Assembly: GCA_011322515.1 (NCBI GenBank)
Contig: DRMS01000090.1
Coordinates: 1 to 21,207 of the forward strand
Direction: 5' to 3'
Source of the DNA: Leucothrix mucor
GTDB taxonomy: Bacteria; Pseudomonadota; Gammaproteobacteria; Thiotrichales; Thiotrichaceae
DNA length: 21,207 nt
Shown here one piece after another: positions 15,946 to 21,207 of the stretch; positions within the stretch are counted from its first letter, which is position 1, and every line of letters begins with the position of its first letter. The translations under genes were made by a program, and so were the position numbers. The notes under the pieces are model-generated. The model was not told the DNA's origin. It ran no database searches and was given only the letters and a program-made list of their open reading frames with translations.

Positions 15946-16440
15946 TTAAGCTTCCACCTTGCGTGCAAATGTATTACTACGCTTGATTTTATTCTGCAAT
16001 TGAATCAAGCCATAGAGCAACGCCTCTGCTGTAGGAGGGCAACCAGGGATATAGACATCAACAGGGATAACGCGATCACAACCGCGTACCACCGCATAAG
16101 AATAGTGATAATAACCACCACCATTCGCACATGAACCCATTGAGACTACCCAGCGTGGTTCAGCCATTTGGTCATAAACTTTGCGTAATGCAGGTGCCAT
16201 TTTATTAGTCAATGTACCTGCAACAATAATCAAGTCAGATTGACGTGGACTAGGACGAAATAGGATGCCAAAGCGATCCATATCATAGCGCGACGCACCC
16301 GCCTGCATCATCTCAACTGCACAACATGCCAAACCAAACGTCATTGGCCAAAGGGAGCCAGTACGCGCCCAGTTAATAACTTTATCCGCAGAAGTGGCTA
16401 AGAATCCAGACTCCTGAAGTCCTTTACTTTCTACTCCCAC
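15946..16440 (-). CDS. nuoB: NADH-quinone oxidoreductase subunit B (cluster N2)
   Basis: NuoB (PSST homologue) carries cluster N2, the last iron-sulfur centre before quinone. All four ligands are visible: the tandem Cys39-Cys40 (FGLACCAVEMM), Cys104 (MGSCANGGGYYHYSY) and Cys134 (IPGCPPTAEALLYG). I place the start at a GTG (16438-16440). It has an ideal AAGGAG at 7 bases, and the resulting N-terminus MGVESKGLQESGFLATSADK matches the family. A GTG at 16461 would add seven residues and overlap the ribosome site. From 16440 the gene overlaps nuoA by 10 bases and is 164 residues. Confidence 0.95.
   Translation of the reverse strand: MGVESKGLQESGFLATSADKVINWARTGSLWPMTFGLACCAVEMMQAGASRYDMDRFGILFRPSPRQSDLIIVAGTLTNKMAPALRKVYDQMAEPRWVVSMGSCANGGGYYHYSYAVVRGCDRVIPVDVYIPGCPPTAEALLYGLIQLQNKIKRSNTFARKVEA
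15954..15960 (-). promoter_or_regulatory. Ribosome binding site deciding nuoC start
   Basis: AAGGTGG inside the end of nuoB lies 9 bases before the ATG at 15944. It supports the shorter NuoC beginning MSNSVSDL. Confidence 0.65.
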
Positions 16441-16793
16441 TCTAACGCTCCTTTTTTCCACTCATAGATAAATCCAATAATAAGAATTCCCAAGAAAATA
16501 CCCATTGAAACCAAGCCAAAAATACCAATTTTATTCAGAACAATTGCCCATGGAAAAAGGAAGGCTATTTCCAGATCGAAAATAATAAAGAGAATGGCGA
16601 CTAAATAGTAACGTACATCAAACTTCATGCGCGCATCATCAAATGCTTCAAAGCCACATTCAAAAGGAGAATTTTTCGCTTCATCAGGATTATTCTTACC
16701 CAGCAAAGCGCCTAATATCAGCATAACTGCTGCAAGTCCAAAACCGATCCCTAAAAAAATCAGTATCGGTAAATATGCTTCTAGCATTGACAT
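16431..16793 (-). CDS. nuoA: NADH-quinone oxidoreductase subunit A
   Basis: NuoA (ND3 homologue) is a 120-residue membrane subunit with three helices (about 8-30, 62-82, 90-110). The loop between helices 1 and 2 carries the conserved SPFECGFEAFDDAR, which contacts the quinone cavity, followed by DVRYYLVAILFIIFDLEIAFLFPWA. It is the first gene of the complex I cluster. AGGTGG lies 10 bases before the ATG at 16793; a second ATG two codons later (MLEAYL) is possible but would be 16 bases from that site. Confidence 0.97.
   Translation of the reverse strand: MSMLEAYLPILIFLGIGFGLAAVMLILGALLGKNNPDEAKNSPFECGFEAFDDARMKFDVRYYLVAILFIIFDLEIAFLFPWAIVLNKIGIFGLVSMGIFLGILIIGFIYEWKKGALEWE
16448..16453 (-). 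promoter_or_regulatory. Ribosome binding site deciding nuoB GTG start
   Basis: AAGGAG lies within the end of nuoA, exactly 7 bases before the GTG at 16440. It fixes that codon as the likely NuoB start despite the longer open frame. Confidence 0.75.
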
Positions 16794-16822
16794 TTTTGTT
16801 CAACCACCTAGATATGATAAAT

Positions 16823-16883
16823 ACGATCTTAAATTATGAAAAAAGCAAACCCAAATGCTACATCACTAAAGCAGTAAGATCGT
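16823..16883 (-). promoter_or_regulatory. Structured nuoA leader
   Basis: The 9-base arms 16823-16831 (ACGATCTTA) and 16875-16883 (TAAGATCGT) are perfect inverted copies 43 bases apart. Read on the minus strand, they enclose a short AGCA/TGCT stem followed by TTTTTT (16839-16859). The geometry resembles a leader that could fold in more than one way, but the inner stem is only 4 bp. Any regulatory role is inference. Confidence 0.4.
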
Positions 16884-16889
16884 TGAGGG

Positions 16890-17024
16890 CACTTGCATAA
16901 CTATTTGCTTACAGAAAAATAACTACATCTAGTATTTTAAATTATTTTAAAGCGCTATATGTCAATACCGTCTGTAAATATAGCCTGCAAAAATGATTAG
17001 TTTTTAGCTAATTTTATGCAAGTG
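16890..17024. repeat. Paired 11-bp inverted repeats around nuo promoter
   Basis: CACTTGCATAA at 16890-16900 recurs as its exact reverse complement at 17014-17024. The pair brackets the best nuo promoter candidate (16934-16965), one site about 50 bases upstream of its -35 and one about 34 bases downstream of its -10. This could be a pair of operator sites for one regulator. No regulator gene lies in the window. Confidence 0.45.
16934..16965 (-). promoter_or_regulatory. Candidate sigma70 promoter for nuo operon
   Basis: A perfect TTGACA (16960-16965) is followed on the minus strand by AT-rich DNA. Possible -10 boxes are TTTAAA at 18 bases or TAAAAT (16934-16939) at 20 bases, neither ideal. Initiation here would give a leader of about 130 bases before nuoA. 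Confidence 0.5.
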
Positions 17025-17163
17025 ACTCATTGGTTATAAATTTTTCGTCTGGTTAAGTCGCCGATCACTAAATAAACAACCCCAAAAGCAACTCACCCGA
17101 TAGACAATTATTTTGTAGGCTGAATATACACTTAATACTAGCCAAACCTCAAGCCTAAACTAG

Positions 17164-17192
17164 TATATATATTATCTTTTTTTAGTTGACAA
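17164..17192 (-). promoter_or_regulatory. Second candidate nuo promoter
   Basis: TTGTCA (17187-17192) and TATATA (17164-17169) are separated by 17 bases on the minus strand, with an A-rich spacer. This would give a leader of about 365 bases before nuoA. The match is fair but the region is AT-rich, so chance is possible. Confidence 0.35.
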
Positions 17193-17345
17193 AACGAATA
17201 GTGAAAATTTTCATTCAACTGTTTTTTGCTCTTCAACTAATGCAAGGAACACAGTGAAAACAACTAACAAAATGATAAATAAAGCATTAATAAGTAAAAC
17301 TAATTAATTATCATTTGTAAAATTAATTGATTAAAGCGTACTCAA

Positions 17346-18953
17346 CTAAAATATATCCCCAACATCAGGTGTTTTCCACACTGCCCGTTGCCCATCCGTA
17401 TAAGGATTATCTGATTGACAGCCTTCTGGGTAATTTTCATCAGAGTTAAGAAAGCGCCTCACTATATCTTTTGCACAAGACACATTGTATAAAACGGCAT
17501 GACCTGATGCTTGAAACTGGTGGTATTCGCTGTTGGGAAGGCGCGCGGCAACGGCTTTACTCCATTGCGCAGGTGTTGCGCTATCGAGTTGACCCGCTAA
17601 AATTAACGTTGGCTTATCGGATACCACGGGCTGATGAAAACTAGCACTACTTTCTTCTTTCCCCCAGATATTACAAAAATCGTCTTTAATGGTGGCTAAT
17701 TGCCAACGCCTTAGCGTGGGATAATACAAATATTTTTTATTAATATTAGCAATATAGCTCTGCCTGTTTTTTATTTCATTTTCATTGCACTCGACCTCCA
17801 TGTAGACAGGATTGCTAAAGGTTTCATCGAGCATTATATTTAGCGAATCTTGTGCCAGATAACGCAGCGCGGCGCGGTTATCAGCATACAGTGATTGAAT
17901 AACATTAGGCACTGTAACGACACTATTAATATCATAGCCTGCATCATAGAGCAGCGAAAAAAACCGTGAGGGAGTCATTACAAATATAACGGGCTGCCTG
18001 TTATACTCTAACGTCAAGGTAATAGGTTTGTCTCGCAAGCGCCGCAGAATGGTATAGAGTTTTTTATGTAGCTCTGAATATTGCAATGCACAGGTTGGTT
18101 CCTCTTCACAGGCTTTTATCATCCGCTCTACCGCATCAAGATAAAGGTCTGGCATGGTTTCTTCGCCGTCTATTTCTTGTGGATAGACTGAGTCCAATAT
18201 CATTGAAGCCACGTGATCAGGATAAGTACGAGCTACTTCTAATGCCAAACGTGTCCCATAAGAAGTACCGTATAGATGCCATGCATCAACCCTCAACAAG
18301 CTTGCCAAATCGGCTACATCATTAGCGCTCCTGATGGTACCAAGGTGGCGCAATGCGCTTAATTTCGTTTTATCTTCTACAAGCCGCTGATAACATTGTT
18401 GTAGCATGGAGTACTCTACTTTTGCTTCTTTTTCAGGTGTTAAATTGCGTGATAAAATCTTCAAGGAATCCTGAAAAAAATTATTACAATGTAGCGATGG
18501 CTGGCTTAGACCTGTTCCCCTTGAGTCGTATAAAACGATATCATGTTGCCAATTATTTTTATCAATGGTTGGTAGCCAGAAATTATTGATAGAAGCCTGA
18601 TCAAGCCACGCTGATGCGCCCGGTCCGCCAGAAAGATTAAGTATGGGATGTTTGCTATTTCGCCATAAAGAATCCCGCACAATCACCACTGGCAGGCGAA
18701 ACGGTGATGCCCCCTGCTCTTTTCTAGTGTTTAGATAGCCGCATTCAATACGCTTGATTTTAAAGCCAAACAACCATGCATTGGGTTGCAAGCCTTGGGG
18801 AAAATAAGAAGGTTTAAACCAACATGAGGCAGGCTCATAGCGAGCGCCATTGACTAACGCATTCGGCGTGCTTCTTAGTGAATAGGAATAGTTTACCGTT
18901 ACCGCTAACAGTAATAAAAGTAGTACAATGACAATCGCTGATATTTTTTTCAT
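17346..18953 (-). CDS. Exported S33/TAP-like alpha/beta hydrolase
   Basis: This is a probable serine peptidase of the alpha/beta-hydrolase fold, like tripeptidyl or prolyl aminopeptidases with a TAP-like C-terminal domain. Numbered from the longer GTG form, the features are a hydrophobic N-terminal segment (MKKISAIVIVLLLLLL, 6-21), the oxyanion loop NLSGGPGASAW (111-121), YDSRGTGLS (147-155), nucleophile Ser236 in GTSYGT, Asp462 in AGQLDSATP and His490 in ASGHAV. The triad is complete. Many cysteines fit an exported, disulfide-containing enzyme. It probably acts on peptides or small esters in the periplasm or at the outer face of the inner membrane. A GTG at 18968 touches the peptidase stop, but the ATG at 18953 (MKKIS) gives a normal signal peptide. 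Neither has a clear ribosome site. It is likely co-transcribed with the aminopeptidase. Confidence 0.88.
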   Translation of the reverse strand: MKKISAIVIVLLLLLLAVTVNYSYSLRSTPNALVNGARYEPASCWFKPSYFPQGLQPNAWLFGFKIKRIECGYLNTRKEQGASPFRLPVVIVRDSLWRNSKHPILNLSGGPGASAWLDQASINNFWLPTIDKNNWQHDIVLYDSRGTGLSQPSLHCNNFFQDSLKILSRNLTPEKEAKVEYSMLQQCYQRLVEDKTKLSALRHLGTIRSANDVADLASLLRVDAWHLYGTSYGTRLALEVARTYPDHVASMILDSVYPQEIDGEETMPDLYLDAVERMIKACEEEPTCALQYSELHKKLYTILRRLRDKPITLTLEYNRQPVIFVMTPSRFFSLLYDAGYDINSVVTVPNVIQSLYADNRAALRYLAQDSLNIMLDETFSNPVYMEVECNENEIKNRQSYIANINKKYLYYPTLRRWQLATIKDDFCNIWGKEESSASFHQPVVSDKPTLILAGQLDSATPAQWSKAVAARLPNSEYHQFQASGHAVLYNVSCAKDIVRRFLNSDENYPEGCQSDNPYTDGQRAVWKTPDVGDIF

Positions 18954-18968
18954 CAGCCAGAAAGACAC

Positions 18969-20336
18969 TTAACTAACATATCTATTTTCCAATAACTGGA
19001 AAACGGCTAATAATCCCATTGCTTCTCCCCCTTTTGGTCGACCTGGACGATGACGATTATTCCATGCCATCATATCGAAATGCGCCCAGTGTGTGTTTTC
19101 ATCTATAAATTCGTTTAAATATAAAGCTGCTGTAATTGCGCCACCGTAGCCCTGTGGTGAACTGTTTAATAAATCCGCTATATCACTGTCTAAATAAGTG
19201 CGGTATGGCTTATGCATTGGTAGCTGCCATACCAGCTCATCGGCTTGAGCCGATGCCTGATTGATCTCCTCAGTCAGTGACGCATTATTGGTAAAAAATG
19301 CAGGTATTTCTGTACCAACAGCAACGCGAGCTGCACCCGTTAATGTTGCGAAATCAATAATTAAATCAGGGTTACTCTCACCAGCTTTAGTCAGTGCATC
19401 ACATAAAACCAAGCGCCCTTCAGCATCGGTATTGTCTATTTCCACCGTTTTTCCTGCGCGTGTTTGCAGAACATCCCCTGGGCGAAAAGCATCATCAGAA
19501 ATGGCATTATCGGCAGCAGCAAGCAAAACTTCCATACGAATTGGTAACTCCAGCGTCATTATTAATTGCGCCATGCCCAATACATGCGCTGCACCGCCCA
19601 TATCCTTTTTCATAAAGCGCATAAACTGTGCAGGTTTTAGATCCAACCCACCTGTATCAAAACAAACCCCCTTACCCACTAAACTTACCTTGGGATGCGA
19701 CTTATCCCCCCATGTTAAATGAATCAAACGTGGTTCATGCTTGCTTGCTCGCCCTACCACATGAAGACTAGGGTAATTTTTATTCAGTAAGTTATCACCT
19801 TTAATTTGCTTAAACTTGGCATTAAAGGTTTTAGATAAATCTTTAGCGATGCTTGCTAAATCTTGTGGCATCATATCAGCGGCGGGTGTATTGACTAAAT
19901 CTCGCACCAACTTAAAGGCACTAACAAAGGCGTTAATACGCTTTGATTTTTTCTCCAATAATAAACAAGGTGCAATACGCTCTGCTTGTTTATAACGTTC
20001 AAACTGATAACATGCTAACCCCCAGCCTATTGCTGCTTGCTGTTGCTGATCTTTAGTCCAATCAGCTTGCAAATGATAATTGCCTTGCGGCAATTTTTCA
20101 GCCAGTTTGGATAAAACCCAGCGATATTCAATTTCCTTAGGCACGCCAAAGAGAACCTGCGCTATCTCCCCTTTTTTATTTGGAACTAGGCAAAACTCAC
20201 CTTTTTTGCCTTTAAAACCTGACGTCTTTATCCAATTTTTAATTAGTTTTGGTTTCTTTTTAAGAATTTCCTTTAACTGTTCTTCAGCACAAGGAATTAA
20301 TGGAATTGTTTTTATGGATAAATCAGTTATAAACAT
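18969..20336 (-). CDS. M17 leucyl aminopeptidase family protein
   Basis: This cytosolic metallo-aminopeptidase of family M17 (PF00883) is 455 residues, shorter than E. coli PepA (503). The two-metal site is complete: Lys222 and Asp227 (GKGVCFDTGGLDLKP), Asp245 (MKKDMGGAA), and Asp304 and Glu306 in the signature NTDAEGRL. Catalytic Lys234 and Arg308 are also present. It removes N-terminal residues from peptides, probably for amino-acid recycling. The N-terminal domain (1-130) is lysine-rich and poorly conserved, as is usual in the family. The ATG has AAAGGT 5 bases upstream. The stop abuts the hydrolase frame, which suggests a two-gene peptide-degradation unit. Whether it is PepA- or PepB-like I cannot say. 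Confidence 0.93.
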   Translation of the reverse strand: MFITDLSIKTIPLIPCAEEQLKEILKKKPKLIKNWIKTSGFKGKKGEFCLVPNKKGEIAQVLFGVPKEIEYRWVLSKLAEKLPQGNYHLQADWTKDQQQQAAIGWGLACYQFERYKQAERIAPCLLLEKKSKRINAFVSAFKLVRDLVNTPAADMMPQDLASIAKDLSKTFNAKFKQIKGDNLLNKNYPSLHVVGRASKHEPRLIHLTWGDKSHPKVSLVGKGVCFDTGGLDLKPAQFMRFMKKDMGGAAHVLGMAQLIMTLELPIRMEVLLAAADNAISDDAFRPGDVLQTRAGKTVEIDNTDAEGRLVLCDALTKAGESNPDLIIDFATLTGAARVAVGTEIPAFFTNNASLTEEINQASAQADELVWQLPMHKPYRTYLDSDIADLLNSSPQGYGGAITAALYLNEFIDENTHWAHFDMMAWNNRHRPGRPKGGEAMGLLAVFQLLENRYVS

Positions 20337-20352
20337 TATTTACCTTTATATT

Positions 20353-20382
20353 GCTATAGCGTTCGGATAGGGCTCAACTCAA
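20353..20382 (-). promoter_or_regulatory. Candidate promoter for aminopeptidase-hydrolase pair
   Basis: TTGAGT (20377-20382) and TATAGC (20353-20358) are spaced 18 bases apart on the minus strand, 17 bases before the aminopeptidase ATG. The match is modest. An 8-bp stem with one bulge (20371-20400, GGCT/AGCC plus CAAC/GTTG) overlaps the -35; it lacks a T run and so is not a good terminator for the preceding gene. Confidence 0.35.
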
Positions 20383-20464
20383 AACCACACTGTTGTAGCC
20401 AGACTGCAACCTAAACAGAATATGTAAATTTCATACGAGCTACATTGTCGGTAAATTTTAAGTG

Positions 20465-21207
20465 CTAAAGCCTTACCGCTGGCGCATATAATAAATCTGT
20501 CATCGCCTTAAACTCAGGATGCGAGCCACTAATAACTCCAGAGCGTATCAGTAGGTCGATATTAACAAGATTACAATTTGATTTAAACTGATCAGTGGTA
20601 TCAATAATCTCTGCCAGTTGCTCTAGTGGCATCAGGATAAATTCATCCACCTCACCATCGGTATTCACAGGGGTAAAATCTTCTGGTAGCCAGAGATCAT
20701 AATTAAACAGACTATCCATACTGATACCACGATTTGATGCGGTACAATAGTGCAAGGTAGTACGCTGTTGCGCTTGGCTGGCAATATCCTCAGCAATATC
20801 GGCTTCCTCGGCTGATTCTTTGATCACATTATCCATGAGACTAATACCAATGCCCTGCCCTCCTGCAACCATTTGGTCATATTTTCCAGGCCAAAATGGT
20901 TTTGCTTTAGCACGTACAGCAACCCAGTTGTAAATACCATCTGCTTTTTGCACTAACCCATTAATATGAATACCATAACTACGAACCCCCAAATAGGATG
21001 CTGCGGCACGCTCCACTGCCATTCGCGGCTTTTCATCAAATTGATGCGATACCGCATAAGGCTCTTCAACCCATGAGGGAATCACGCCTTCTTCGTGCAA
21101 CTGTCGCATAATGGGATCGACAGCTTGAGTACGTTGCTCAAAATTGTTTAGATTAGGATTTAATAGCAGTTGATTATTATTAAGCTGAAAAACATCCTCC
21201 CAACGTA
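20465..21207 (-). CDS. DUF4743/Nudix hydrolase-like protein, 5' end missing
   Basis: The reading frame is open to the window edge, so the start is outside; 246 residues are visible. The first part (RWEDVFQLNNNQLLL to HGI) resembles the DUF4743 domain that precedes a Nudix domain in proteins annotated as Nudix or thiamin-pyrophosphokinase-like. The central GGQGIGISLMDNVIKESAEE is a Nudix-box-like helix. Its KExxEE tail keeps the metal-binding glutamates, with Lys in place of the usual Arg of REUxEE. Members are expected to hydrolyse a nucleoside-diphosphate-linked compound; the substrate is unknown here. An internal Met (21109) would cut off conserved-looking sequence, so I do not take it as the start. 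It ends 128 bases before the aminopeptidase. Confidence 0.75.
   Translation of the reverse strand, partial: RWEDVFQLNNNQLLLNPNLNNFEQRTQAVDPIMRQLHEEGVIPSWVEEPYAVSHQFDEKPRMAVERAAASYLGVRSYGIHINGLVQKADGIYNWVAVRAKAKPFWPGKYDQMVAGGQGIGISLMDNVIKESAEEADIAEDIASQAQQRTTLHYCTASNRGISMDSLFNYDLWLPEDFTPVNTDGEVDEFILMPLEQLAEIIDTTDQFKSNCNLVNIDLLIRSGVISGSHPEFKAMTDLLYAPAVRL

Larger units (their letters stand above)
16794..17345. other. 552-base intergenic region upstream of nuoA
   Basis: No gene is supported here. There is no tRNA or secG upstream of nuoA, which I recall as the usual neighbours in several gammaproteobacteria. Besides the promoter and leader elements listed separately, it contains a 12-bp palindrome TGAAAATTTTCA (17202-17213) and an ATACTAG/CTAGTAT inverted repeat (17135-17141 and 17160-17166). 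No strong intrinsic terminator follows the hydrolase gene. Confidence 0.6.

Noticed and set aside
17135..17182. ATACTAG/CTAGTAT stem followed by a T run on the plus strand, resembling a terminator
   Set aside because: No plus-strand gene feeds into it, the stem is short and AT-rich with an 18-base loop, and the T run starts about 10 bases too far away.
16794..17345. Looked for a tRNA-Leu or secG upstream of nuoA
   Set aside because: No cloverleaf, CCA end or SecG-like ORF is present in the gap.
19261..19722. 153-residue plus-strand ORF opposite the M17 peptidase
   Set aside because: It is antisense to the catalytic core of a clear aminopeptidase; open antisense frames of this length are common in such genes.
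1..21207. CRISPR array, toxin-antitoxin, phage or defence genes
   Set aside because: No regularly spaced repeats, integrase, transposase or defence-type proteins are seen; all sizeable minus-strand ORFs are accounted for by the genes listed.

Overview
The window reads as a chromosomal segment of a gammaproteobacterium with fairly low GC (AT-rich gene ends and intergenic stretches). Its centre is a complete set of 14 genes for proton-pumping NADH:quinone oxidoreductase (complex I), all on the minus strand in the canonical order nuoA-B-C-D-E-F-G-H-I-J-K-L-M-N (16793 down to 1996). nuoC and nuoD are separate genes, not fused as in enterobacteria, and NuoG lacks the cysteines for the extra N7 cluster. 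The exact genus cannot be fixed from the sequence. Low GC and a CCTGAGCTTGTCGAAGG-type repeat would suit, for example, a sulfur-oxidising Thiotrichales-like lineage, but this is only a guess.

Layout from the right edge, in the direction of transcription (all genes are on the minus strand): a 5'-truncated DUF4743/Nudix-type protein (20465 to the edge); a leucyl aminopeptidase-like M17 peptidase (18969-20336); a membrane-anchored or exported S33/TAP-like alpha/beta hydrolase starting immediately after it (17346-18953); a 552-base gap with candidate nuo promoters, paired inverted repeats and a structured leader; nuoA to nuoG packed with overlaps or gaps of at most 5 bases; a 353-base interruption; nuoH to nuoN, again tightly packed; a 414-base gap; and an exported peptidoglycan-binding repeat protein (184-1581) followed by a strong intrinsic terminator (101-129). 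The first 100 bases hold nothing I can name.

The complex I genes act together. NuoE, F and G form the NADH-oxidising module; NuoB, C, D and I carry electrons to quinone; NuoA, H, J, K, L, M and N form the membrane proton-pumping arm. All cluster-ligand cysteines and the key membrane lysines and glutamates are present, so the enzyme looks functional.

Two places deserve most attention. First, the nuoG-nuoH gap carries a symmetrical 168-bp fold-back element (two 67-bp arms around 34 bp) flanked by an 8-bp direct repeat, which looks like a MITE insertion within the operon. Second, the 184-1581 protein has four Cys-to-Trp modules, each of three sub-repeats with an exact 23-residue period, ending in a peptidoglycan-binding domain. 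Several start codons should differ from the longest ORF: GTG for nuoB, TTG for nuoH, and later ATGs for nuoC, nuoI and nuoL.
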